Assembly: GCA_009908535.1 (NCBI GenBank)
Contig: JAAAOD010000053.1
Location: 1-6,606, forward strand
Direction of reading: 5' to 3'
Length of the DNA stretch: 6,606 nucleotides
Source of the DNA: Verrucomicrobiota bacterium
GTDB lineage: Bacteria > Verrucomicrobiota > Verrucomicrobiia > Opitutales > Oceanipulchritudinaceae
Shown: in pieces, positions 1 to 5,168 of the stretch
Numbering within the stretch: the first letter of the stretch is position 1
Layout of the letters: each line of letters begins with the position of its first letter
Notes under the pieces: generated by a model
The model's database searches: none
What the model saw: only the letters and a program-made list of their open reading frames with translations
Told to the model about the DNA's origin: nothing
Program-made: the position numbers and the translations under genes

Positions 1-186
1 GTTGTAGGCGTTGGGATAGGAGGTCGAAAGAACCCAACCGCTGTCGACGTCGCCACCTCCATTTGCAAGGCTAATTGTGGTCGATGTAGACACGCCGTTG
101 GCGAGCGTCTGATCCACAATCGCCCCGAATCCAGCGGAAGCGGCGAAGAACCCGGCGAGGGTGGTGAGGAGGAGTGGTTTTTTCAT
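1..186 (-). CDS. N-terminus of an exported protein, likely a PEP-CTERM-type paralogue of the next gene (partial)
   Basis: Only the first 62 codons are in the window; the reading frame is open to base 1. The protein begins MKKPLLLTTLAGFFAASAGFG, a classical Sec signal peptide: two lysines, a hydrophobic core at about residues 5-18, and probable cleavage near residues 20-22. The mature part is rich in Gly, Ser, Thr and Asn and has a DSGWVLST stretch that recalls DQGWFAAT in the neighbouring PEP-CTERM protein. The two signal peptides are also alike (MKKPLLLT versus MKKQLLLT). The shared upstream palindrome block and the tandem arrangement support paralogy. The PEP-CTERM tail itself would lie outside the window, so that assignment is inferred. 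An alternative in-frame ATG lies two codons upstream (190-192). Neither start has a clear Shine-Dalgarno; the ATG at 186 is preferred because it matches the neighbour's MKK start. Mature function unknown. Confidence 0.7.
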   Translation of the reverse strand, partial: MKKPLLLTTLAGFFAASAGFGAIVDQTLANGVSTSTTISLANGGGDVDSGWVLSTSYPNAYN

Positions 187-287
187 AAGCATTTGTAATT
201 CGTGGTGGTTGAAAACCGTGTGTAAGAAGGGAAGGGCGGATTTCCGCTATTCACGTGCGTTACTCTCCTCCCGCGGAACCCGCATGT

Positions 288-315
288 CAACCCCGCGATT
301 TTGAACCTGTTCAAA
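288..315. promoter_or_regulatory. Palindromic regulatory block, copy 1 (TTTGAACCTGTTCAAA)
   Basis: Bases 300-315 form a perfect inverted repeat: TTTGAAC, a CT spacer, then GTTCAAA. The 28-bp block 288-315 matches 1143-1170 at 27 of 28 positions; the only difference is G297 versus T1152. A CGGGAGGG string follows both copies within a few bases. The block lies about 100 bp upstream of the minus-strand start at 186 and 27 bp beyond the stop of the PEP-CTERM gene at 343. Two identical copies upstream of two similar exported-protein genes point to an operator for a dimeric regulator. The near-central AACC/GTT arrangement is reminiscent of LacI-family operators, but the regulator is not identified here. 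Confidence 0.6.
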
Positions 316-342
316 GCGCGGGAGGGCGGAAGGAGGGCTGCT

Positions 343-1074
343 TTACGCCCGCCGCCGCCGCCGCCGGAGGACGAGGCCGAGGCCGAGGAGACCGGCGAAG
401 AAGGCAAAGGTCGCGGGCTCGGGGACGGCGACGGCTTCGATGGAGCCGAGGGTGACGGAATCGGCCCATATGCCGTCGCCATACATCCAGATGCCGACGC
501 CGATTTCCTCGTAACCTGTGCCGAGGTCGATGGGATCGGTCTGGTACGTTCCGGTGTCGGAGAAGTTGGGCGTGGTGACCGAGCCGATGAGGCTGGTATT
601 GGCCAGGGGGCCGCTGGTGAAGACGCTGAAGCCGTCGCCGTTCGGCGTAGGTGCGTTGTTCTCGTAGAGGAAGACGACAAAGGCGGAGGTGACCTCGGCA
701 CCGCCGCCGCCATCCTCGATGTATTCGACCACGTCGAACTCAATGGACCATTGTCCGGTGGACTGGAAATTGTCGGTGGTCGCCTGGCCCCAGCCGAGCT
801 GGGTGGTGTTGTCGATCGGGGTGGCGTCCTGCGTCCAGGAGGTCCCGTTCGCCAAGGTCCACTCGTCGCCGGCGTCGTCGAAGGACTGCTGCAGGTTGGT
901 GGCCGCGAACCAGCCCTGGTCGCCGTCGCGGTCAAAGCGGACGTTACTGTTGGTGGGTTCCGGCATGCCGGAGGCGGGAAGACCGGCAAACGTCGGATCG
1001 GTGATGAAGTTGGCGAAGCCGGAGGTAGCGAAAAGCATGCCGGCCATGCCCGTGAGAAGGAGTTGTTTTTTCAT
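343..1074 (-). CDS. PEP-CTERM sorting-domain surface/exopolysaccharide-associated protein
   Basis: This 243-residue protein has both ends of the PEP-CTERM design. It starts with a Sec signal peptide (MKKQLLLTGMAGMLFATSGFA, cleavage near residue 21-22). It ends with VPEP at 217-220, a hydrophobic helix at about 222-236 and a basic tail of six arginines plus Ala (237-243). In this family the tail is recognised by the membrane transpeptidase exosortase, which removes it and releases the protein to the surface or exopolysaccharide layer. The middle (about 23-215) is Asp/Gly/Thr-rich and predicted to be mostly beta. It has several aromatic-containing strands (WSIEFDVVEYIE, EEIGVGIWMYGDGIWADSV) that resemble a jelly-roll carbohydrate-binding fold, but no named domain is recognisable. 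No exosortase is encoded here. The start has no strong Shine-Dalgarno; it is fixed by the signal peptide. The gene is in tandem with the partial gene at 1-186. Specific role unknown. Confidence 0.9.
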   Translation of the reverse strand: MKKQLLLTGMAGMLFATSGFANFITDPTFAGLPASGMPEPTNSNVRFDRDGDQGWFAATNLQQSFDDAGDEWTLANGTSWTQDATPIDNTTQLGWGQATTDNFQSTGQWSIEFDVVEYIEDGGGGAEVTSAFVVFLYENNAPTPNGDGFSVFTSGPLANTSLIGSVTTPNFSDTGTYQTDPIDLGTGYEEIGVGIWMYGDGIWADSVTLGSIEAVAVPEPATFAFFAGLLGLGLVLRRRRRRA

Positions 1075-1142
1075 GAATGCGAATGGGGTTGATGGTTCTT
1101 ATCGGAGGCCGAAATGAATCCAGTTTCTCCATTCGCAAAAGG

Positions 1143-1170
1143 CAACCCCGCTATTTTGAACCTGTTCAAA
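1143..1170. promoter_or_regulatory. Palindromic regulatory block, copy 2 (upstream of the PEP-CTERM gene)
   Basis: Here the inverted repeat extends to 8-bp arms, TTTTGAAC (1154-1161) and GTTCAAAA (1164-1171), around a CT spacer. It lies about 70-80 bp upstream of the minus-strand PEP-CTERM start at 1074. It also lies about 120 bp upstream of the divergent GH130 gene, so one site could influence both directions. It matches the block at 288-315 at 27 of 28 positions. Retention of the flanking CAACCCCGC side as well as the palindrome suggests a promoter part, not only an operator, has been conserved or duplicated. Confidence 0.6.
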
Positions 1171-1213
1171 ACCGGGAGGGAGAGGGGGGAGGAGGGCGTC
1201 GGGCGCGCGGGCG

Positions 1214-1259
1214 TTGAATTTTCTCAAACCGTTGAGCGGGGGGCATCGGGCATTGTATT
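1214..1259 (+). promoter_or_regulatory. Possible operator and promoter for the GH130 gene
   Basis: TTGAATTTTCTCAA (1214-1227) has the same TTGA-N6-TCAA geometry as the two strong palindromes but a different centre. Just downstream is a weak sigma70-like pair: TTGAGC (1232-1237) and TGTATT (1254-1259) with a 16-bp gap. The pair ends 30 bp before the ATG at 1290. Each element is weak by itself; the call rests on their order and position. Confidence 0.3.
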
Positions 1260-1289
1260 GGGGGGCCGGGGCGTGAAAAGTCGGAGAGC

Positions 1290-2510
1290 ATGAGACGTGA
1301 AGAACGACTGCAACAGCTGCTGGCCCGGCATGAGGAGCTGGTCACGCGCCCGAATGAAGCGGACCCGGACTGGTACAACGGGGTGTTCACGCGCTACCGG
1401 CATCCGGTGCTGACGGCGGCGCACGCGCCGGTGTACTGGCGCTACGACCTTGATCCGGAGAGCAACCCGCGCCTGATCGAGCGCGACGGGGTGAACGCGG
1501 TGATGAACGCGGGGGCGATGCAACTGGACGGCCGCTACCTTGTCATGGCGCGGGTGGAAGGCGTGGACCGGAAAAGTTTCTTTGCCGTGGCGGAGAGCCC
1601 GAACGGCCTTGATAACTTTCGTTTCTGGGATGAACCGGTGGTGATGCCGGAGACGGAGGATCCGGACACGAACGTGTACGACATGCGGCTGGTTCAACAC
1701 GAGGACGGCTGGATTTACGGCATCTTCTGCACGGAGCGGAAGGACCCGGCGGCCCCGGCGACGGATACCTCGGCGGCGGTGGCGCAGGGAGGCATCGCGC
1801 GGACGAAGGACCTGCGCAGCTGGGAGCGCCTGCCCGACCTTGTTTCGCCCTCTCCGCAGCAGCGCAACGTGGTCCTGCACCCGGAATTCGTGGACGGGAA
1901 GTACGCCTTTTACACCCGCCCGCAGGACGGCTTCATCAGCACCGGCAGCGGCGGCGGCATCGGCTGGGCGCTTTCGGAGCGGATCGACCCGGCGGTGGTG
2001 GACGCGGAGCGGATCATCGACGAACGCGTCTACCACACGATCAAGGAAGTGAAGAACGGGGCCGGGGCGGCGCCGATCAAGACGGACGAAGGCTGGTTGC
2101 ACATCGCCCATGGCGTGCGCGGCTGCGCCTCCGGCCTGCGCTATGTCCTGTACGCCTTTCTCTGCGACCTCGAGGATCCCGCGCGGGTCATCGCCGCGCC
2201 GGCGGGGTATCTGCTGGCCCCCTACAAGGAGGAACAGATCGGGGATGTCTTCAATGTGCTCTTCTCCAACGGGCTCATTGTCGACGACGACGGCCGGGTC
2301 TTCCTCTACTACGCCTCCTGTGACACGCGCCTGCATGTCGCGACCTCCGACGTGGCGACGCTGCTGGACTACGTCCGCAACAATCCGGCCGACGGCCTGC
2401 GCTCGGCGGAATGCGTGCGCCGGCGCACGGAGCTGATCCGGAAAAACCTCGCCTACTGCGGGGAGCAGGGCCTGCGCTGCGGCCGGGAATCCGACTGGCG
2501 CGCCGAATAG
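1290..2510 (+). CDS. 4-O-beta-D-mannosyl-D-glucose phosphorylase (GH130 subfamily 1)
   Basis: This 406-residue protein closely resembles the characterised Bacteroides fragilis enzyme along its length, from memory of that family. The reaction is reversible phosphorolysis of beta-1,4-mannosyl-glucose to alpha-mannose 1-phosphate and glucose, in the cytoplasm, at the end of beta-mannan breakdown. Diagnostic stretches are NGVFTRYRHPVLTAAHAPVYW (from residue 30), ADRKSFFAVAESPNG-like GVDRKSFFAVAESPNG (91-106), TNVYDMRL (127-134), QQRNVVLHPEFVDGKY (190-205), TRPQDGFISTGSGGGIGWAL (209-228), YHTIKEVKNG (248-257) and NVLFSNG (322-328). Asp131 in NVYDMRL corresponds to the proposed proton-donor Asp131 of the B. 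fragilis enzyme. The fold is a five-bladed beta-propeller with no signal peptide. The C-terminus is some 15 residues longer than I recall for the family. A GGAG lies only 3 nt before the ATG (1283-1286), but the start fits the family's N-terminus. The usual partners (mannobiose 2-epimerase, GH26 mannanase, sugar transporter) are absent from the window. Confidence 0.93.
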   Translation: MRREERLQQLLARHEELVTRPNEADPDWYNGVFTRYRHPVLTAAHAPVYWRYDLDPESNPRLIERDGVNAVMNAGAMQLDGRYLVMARVEGVDRKSFFAVAESPNGLDNFRFWDEPVVMPETEDPDTNVYDMRLVQHEDGWIYGIFCTERKDPAAPATDTSAAVAQGGIARTKDLRSWERLPDLVSPSPQQRNVVLHPEFVDGKYAFYTRPQDGFISTGSGGGIGWALSERIDPAVVDAERIIDERVYHTIKEVKNGAGAAPIKTDEGWLHIAHGVRGCASGLRYVLYAFLCDLEDPARVIAAPAGYLLAPYKEEQIGDVFNVLFSNGLIVDDDGRVFLYYASCDTRLHVATSDVATLLDYVRNNPADGLRSAECVRRRTELIRKNLAYCGEQGLRCGRESDWRAE

Positions 2511-2544
2511 CCGGCGGCGGCGGACGGCGCGGAAGCGGCTATTC
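2505..2544. terminator. Inverted repeat spanning both convergent stop codons, possible bidirectional terminator
   Basis: GAATAGCCG (2505-2513) and CGGCTATTC (2536-2544) are perfect 9-bp arms around a GC-rich 22-nt loop. The TAG stop of the GH130 gene is in the left arm and the TAG stop of the ferredoxin gene is in the right arm, so both proteins end in Glu-stop within the same hairpin. There is no T-tract on either side, so it is not a canonical rho-independent terminator. It may still pause or protect both 3' ends. Confidence 0.4.
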
Positions 2545-2850
2545 CTCGACCACTTCGACGGTGAGGCCGTCGAGGGCCTCGGTGACCTCGATCTGGCAGG
2601 AGAGGCGGCTGCGCTCGTCGGCCTCGTCCTCCAGCTCGAGGATGGTCTCTTCGTCCTCGCTGGCGGGACCGACGCGCTCCATCCAGTCCTTGTCGACTTT
2701 CACATGACAAGTGGCGCAGGAGCAGACGCCCCCGCAGTCGCCGTGGATGCCCTCGACGCCTTCCTCGACGGCGGCTTCCATGAGGGAGCCGGAGGCGGCG
2801 TCAACGGTGACTTTTTCTCCGGAGGGAGTGAGAAAAGTGATCTTGGCCAT
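2539..2850 (-). CDS. [2Fe-2S] ferredoxin, adrenodoxin/putidaredoxin type
   Basis: This 103-residue protein matches the vertebrate/bacterial P450-type ferredoxins. The cluster ligands fit C-X5-C-X2-C-X36-C: Cys39, Cys45, Cys48 and Cys85, nearly the same spacing as putidaredoxin. The motif region reads HGDCGGVCSCATCHVKVD (36-53). An acidic stretch (EDEETILELEDEADERSRLSC, about 65-85) is where such ferredoxins dock to P450 and reductase. Cys43 is an extra cysteine inside the cluster loop. It is a cytosolic one-electron carrier and is most likely the donor for the P450 encoded 61 bp upstream on the same strand. No NAD(P)H-ferredoxin reductase is visible nearby. The ATG is preceded by no Shine-Dalgarno, and a TATATT hexamer lies 8 bp upstream, so the transcript may be leaderless or the gene may be read through from the P450. 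The C-terminus ends VVEE, without the terminal Trp that putidaredoxin uses. Confidence 0.93.
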   Translation of the reverse strand: MAKITFLTPSGEKVTVDAASGSLMEAAVEEGVEGIHGDCGGVCSCATCHVKVDKDWMERVGPASEDEETILELEDEADERSRLSCQIEVTEALDGLTVEVVEE

Positions 2851-2858
2851 AGCGCATC

Positions 2859-2892
2859 AATATAGGCATCGCCGGGGCGGTTGGCTTGTACC
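2859..2892 (-). promoter_or_regulatory. Possible ferredoxin promoter, -10-like TATATT next to operator copy A
   Basis: On the minus strand the conserved GGTACAAGCCAA end of the repeat (2892-2881) is followed 16 bp later by TATATT (2864-2859), a 5/6 match to a -10 hexamer. No good -35 is present, which suits an activator bound over the -35 region. Transcription would begin about 7 bp downstream, almost at the ATG at 2850. Confidence 0.4.
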
Positions 2893-2930
2893 GTTTTGAC
2901 CGGACCTGACACTATCTTGCGTGCATGCGC
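2881..2930 (-). repeat. 50-bp repeated regulatory element, copy A (upstream of ferredoxin, overlapping P450 3' end)
   Basis: This copy matches 4138-4187 at 40 of 50 positions; the first 40 bases on the plus strand match at 34. On the minus strand the conserved cores are ATAGTGTCAG, CCGG-CAAA and GGTACAAGCC. In the same orientation relative to transcription it precedes the ferredoxin gene, as copy B precedes the P450 gene. Its left part on the minus strand includes the last codons and TAG stop of the P450 (2912-2914). This is too long and too patchy for chance. It is probably a binding site for a regulator with several contact points, such as an AraC-family dimer. Confidence 0.65.
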
Positions 2931-4057
2931 AGCTCGAGGCGCCGGAAGCCGGCGGTGCGGGTGAACCGGGAAATGGCCTCGAGGTTGTCCTCCTTGTCGA
3001 GGAGGTCGATGCGGGCGACCCTGGCGACGAGGCTCTTGAGGAGGGAACGGAGGACCAGCCGGGCCTGGTGGGCGCCGAGGCAGGCGTGGGCGCCGCTGCC
3101 GAAGCCGACATGGGGATTCGGCTTGCGGTCGAGGCGGATCTCTTCCGGCTTCTCGAAGACGGTCTCGTCGCGATTCGCGGAGGCCCAGTTGAGGGAAATC
3201 CGCTCGTTGGCGGGGACGGTGTGCTCCCCGACCGTGGTCTCGACGGGGCAGACCCGCCCGATGTGGGCCAGGGGGCTGGCGGCGCGGACGAACTCCTCCG
3301 TGGCGGTGGTGACGGCCCCGGGATGGGCGCGCAGCCATTCCAGTTGCTCCGGTTGCCCGGCGAAAAAATGCAGGATGAAGGTGATGGAATTGATGACGGT
3401 ATCGCGTCCGCCGGCGAAGGTGAGGTTGGCGAAGCCTTCCTTTTCCGCGCGGGTGAGGGGCCGGCCGCGGAATTCGACCTCGCTGAGGAACCCGAAGAAG
3501 TTGTCCCCGGGATCCTTTTCCGCGAGGTCGAGCTGCCGGGCGATGTAGTCGTCGAGGGCGGAGCCGGTCCGGCTGCCGTCCTCCGTGCGGAAAACATGCG
3601 TGCCCCAGCCAATCCATGTCTCGGCCTCGGACGGCGGCATCTTGAGCATGTGGGCGAGGGCCCGGGACTGCAGGGGCAGGGCGAACTCCTTCACGGCCTC
3701 GAGGGAATCGGCGGCGATCGCCTCCTCCATCATGCGGTCGACGAGGCCTTCCACGGCCTCGATGACTTCCGGTTGCTGGGGACGGCGGAAATAGGGTTCG
3801 ACCAGCTTGCGGTATTCGGTGTGATCGGGAGGATCGGTCTCGATGGGCAGCTGGCGCACGGAGCGGACATCCTCCTCCGAGGGAATGACCACCCGGAAAG
3901 GGGCGTCCGAGCTGAAGGTTTTCCAGTCCTTGGCCGCCTTGCGTACCTCCTTGTAGCGCAGGAGCATGGGGATTTCTTTTTCCTGGAACTCGGTTTTGAC
4001 CACGCCTTCCTCGCGGCGGGCCCTTGCGAACGGGTCGTTGTGAAAGGGACATCCCAT
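2912..4057 (-). CDS. Cytochrome P450 (soluble bacterial, class I-type, ferredoxin-dependent)
   Basis: With the start at 4057 the protein has 381 residues, a little shorter than the usual 390-420. P450 signatures are complete. Helix C has DPPDHTEYR (75-83), with His79 and Arg83 placed for haem propionates. Helix I has AGGRDT (215-220), with Asp219-Thr220 as the oxygen-activation pair. The ExxR motif is Glu255-Phe-Val-Arg258. The haem-binding loop is FGSGAHACLG (319-328), with Cys326 the axial thiolate. There is no membrane anchor, so it is a soluble monooxygenase taking electrons from a ferredoxin, very likely the one just downstream. Its substrate cannot be read from the sequence. The frame extends to 4135, but ATG 4057 is chosen because AAGGAGAGGAAG lies directly before it and MGCPFHNDPF is a typical N-terminus; the upstream codons overlap the promoter. 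It is divergent from the AraC regulator. Confidence 0.95.
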   Translation of the reverse strand: MGCPFHNDPFARARREEGVVKTEFQEKEIPMLLRYKEVRKAAKDWKTFSSDAPFRVVIPSEEDVRSVRQLPIETDPPDHTEYRKLVEPYFRRPQQPEVIEAVEGLVDRMMEEAIAADSLEAVKEFALPLQSRALAHMLKMPPSEAETWIGWGTHVFRTEDGSRTGSALDDYIARQLDLAEKDPGDNFFGFLSEVEFRGRPLTRAEKEGFANLTFAGGRDTVINSITFILHFFAGQPEQLEWLRAHPGAVTTATEEFVRAASPLAHIGRVCPVETTVGEHTVPANERISLNWASANRDETVFEKPEEIRLDRKPNPHVGFGSGAHACLGAHQARLVLRSLLKSLVARVARIDLLDKEDNLEAISRFTRTAGFRRLELRMHAR

Positions 4058-4060
4058 ACT

Positions 4061-4073
4061 GCTTCCTCTCCTT
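4061..4073 (-). promoter_or_regulatory. Ribosome binding site that decides the P450 start
   Basis: On the minus strand AAGGAGAGGAAGC sits 3 nt before ATG 4057, with GGAG 10 nt and AGG 5-7 nt from the start codon. It is the only strong Shine-Dalgarno among the minus-strand genes here, and it argues against the longer reading frame beginning at 4135. Confidence 0.75.
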
Positions 4074-4114
4074 GTACGGCCCCGGGAGACCTCCATCGGG
4101 GCGGTGAAGGACGG

Positions 4115-4149
4115 ATCGTACGTCACCGGGGGCACAATTGGCTTGTACC
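4115..4149 (-). promoter_or_regulatory. Possible P450 promoter, -10-like TACGAT next to operator copy B
   Basis: The conserved GGTACAAGCCAA end of copy B (4149-4138 on the minus strand) is followed 17 bp later by TACGAT (4120-4115), a 4/6 match to a -10 hexamer. The ferredoxin copy has the same layout with a 16-bp gap. Transcription would begin near 4108, leaving a leader of about 50 nt with a good Shine-Dalgarno before ATG 4057. Confidence 0.4.
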
Positions 4150-4187
4150 CATTTGCCCGGTACTGACACTATTTTGCTCCCCTGCGC
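4138..4187 (-). repeat. 50-bp repeated regulatory element, copy B (P450/AraC intergenic region)
   Basis: This is the second copy of the element at 2881-2930, in the same orientation, and it ends directly against the AraC start codon at 4188. It therefore sits between the divergent P450 and AraC genes. It could activate the P450 and at the same time repress or tune the regulator. On the plus strand it contains TTGTAC (4143-4148) and CACTAT (4167-4172) 18 bp apart, a weak promoter candidate for the regulator with only about 8-10 nt of leader. Confidence 0.65.
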
Positions 4188-5048
4188 ATGAAGGCGACCC
4201 GAGAACACATCGACCCCGGACAGGAGAGCGGATTTGTGACCTGGCGATTGTGCGCCGGGCGTTTCGCGAGCGTTTACCATTTTCATCCGGAATACGAAAT
4301 CACGCTCATCCAGGCGAGTGAGGGCCGCTTCCTTGCCGGGGATTACCTCGGGCGCTTTGCTCCGGGGCATCTGGCCCTGATCGGCCCGAACCTGACCCAC
4401 TGGTACGTCAACGACCCCGTGCCGACGGAGCCGCCGGGGCGGAGCCGCGCGCTCCTGATCCAGTTTTCGCGGCAGTTTCTCGGGGAGGCCCTGCTGCGGC
4501 AGCCGGAAATGCGGGGGATCGACCAGCTCCTGCGCCGCTCCGTCCGCGGTCTCCTTTTCGAGCCCGCCGGAGAAGGGATGCGGCGGGAGATGGACGCCTG
4601 CATGGAGGCGTCCGGACCGGAGCGGGTCATCGCCCTGCTGCGGCTGCTGGCAACGCTGGCGGCGACCGGCGCGGTGCGGCCGCTTGCCTCGCCCCTGCAC
4701 AACGAGCAGGCCCCGCCCCTTGCCTCGCGGCGACTGGACCGGGTCCTCGCGCACATTCAGGCGCACCAGGCGGAGCGCCTTGAACTCCGGGAACTGGCCG
4801 GCCTCGCCCACATGAGTCCGGCGGCCTTCAGCCGCTTTTTCCATGAGCGCATGGGCCTCACGCTTTCCCGGTACATCCTTTTGAAGCGGCTGACGGAGGC
4901 GGCCCGCCTGCTCGTGGAGACCCGCTACACGGTCTCGGAGATCGCCTTTGCGGTGGGCTTCAACAACCTGACGCATTTCAACCGCCAGTTCAAGAAGTGG
5001 AAGGCGCAGACGCCCAGTGAGTTCCGCCGCCTTCTCGCTCCGCCATAA
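4188..5048 (+). CDS. AraC/XylS-family transcriptional regulator with N-terminal cupin domain
   Basis: This 286-residue protein has the standard two-part layout. The N-terminal effector domain is a cupin-like beta-barrel with the histidine-rich turn YHFHPEYEI (30-38) and the strand pair APGHLALIGPNLTHWY (58-73), a form common in ligand-sensing AraC members. A linker of about residues 140-180 leads to the DNA-binding domain. There, helix-turn-helix 1 is at about 197-220 (LELRELAGLAHMSPAAFSR) and helix-turn-helix 2 at about 247-270 (VSEIAFAVGFNNLTHFNR), followed by the conserved FKKWKAQTPSEFR end. It is divergent from the P450 gene and is the natural candidate to read the repeated element before the P450 and ferredoxin. 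An in-frame TGA at 4164-4166 means the start must lie close to 4188. There is no Shine-Dalgarno before it, so translation may be leaderless or nearly so. Effector unknown; a compound related to the P450 substrate is plausible. Confidence 0.93.
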   Translation: MKATREHIDPGQESGFVTWRLCAGRFASVYHFHPEYEITLIQASEGRFLAGDYLGRFAPGHLALIGPNLTHWYVNDPVPTEPPGRSRALLIQFSRQFLGEALLRQPEMRGIDQLLRRSVRGLLFEPAGEGMRREMDACMEASGPERVIALLRLLATLAATGAVRPLASPLHNEQAPPLASRRLDRVLAHIQAHQAERLELRELAGLAHMSPAAFSRFFHERMGLTLSRYILLKRLTEAARLLVETRYTVSEIAFAVGFNNLTHFNRQFKKWKAQTPSEFRRLLAPP

Positions 5049-5076
5049 GCTGTCGGCGGTAGCTCTGGCACCGGCC

Positions 5077-5168
5077 AAGGGGTCAGACCTTGGATGTTGG
5101 TATACCGGGCGCGAGGGCTTGGCGGGATCGGCGAAGGGGTCAGACCTTGGATTTTGGTATGCCCGGCG
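5077..5168. repeat. Pair of 35-bp REP-like direct repeats
   Basis: Copies at 5077-5111 and 5134-5168 are identical at 32 of 35 positions and repeat with a 57-bp period. Each begins AAGGGGTCAGACCTTGGAT and ends near a GGTATRCC string; copy 1 contains the perfect palindrome GGTATACC. CCAAGG (5075-5080) and CCTTGG (5088-5093) can pair to a short hairpin in copy 1. The pair begins 28 bp after the AraC stop. Intergenic placement and internal symmetry resemble REP-type elements mobilised by a transposase acting in trans, but no transposase gene is present, so the class is inferred. Confidence 0.65.

Noticed and set aside
349..366. GCC-type microsatellite
   Set aside because: It simply encodes the arginine run at the end of the PEP-CTERM tail.
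301..1092. Long plus-strand open frame opposite the PEP-CTERM gene
   Set aside because: Its product is low-complexity and matches no family. The minus-strand frame has a signal peptide and a full PEP-CTERM tail, so this is a GC-rich antisense shadow.
1224..2336. 370-codon minus-strand frame opposite the GH130 gene
   Set aside because: Arg/His/Val-rich shadow of a confidently identified enzyme.
2886..2915. Plus-strand promoter in repeat copy A
   Set aside because: The same TTGTAC and CACTAT-like boxes seen in copy B are present, but on the plus strand they would only drive antisense RNA into the P450. The shared orientation relative to the P450 and ferredoxin explains the repeat better.
4058..4135. 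26-residue N-terminal extension of the P450
   Set aside because: It overlaps the likely promoter, and a strong ribosome binding site sits at the internal ATG 4057.
2921..4321. 466-codon plus-strand frame opposite the P450
   Set aside because: It is antisense to a P450 with every signature motif and overlaps the AraC start in another frame. Its composition is Gly/Glu/Ala-rich, without recognisable domains.
2700..5078. 792-codon minus-strand frame across ferredoxin, P450 and AraC
   Set aside because: It is Arg/Pro/Gly-rich throughout and cuts across three well-supported genes; a consequence of high GC.
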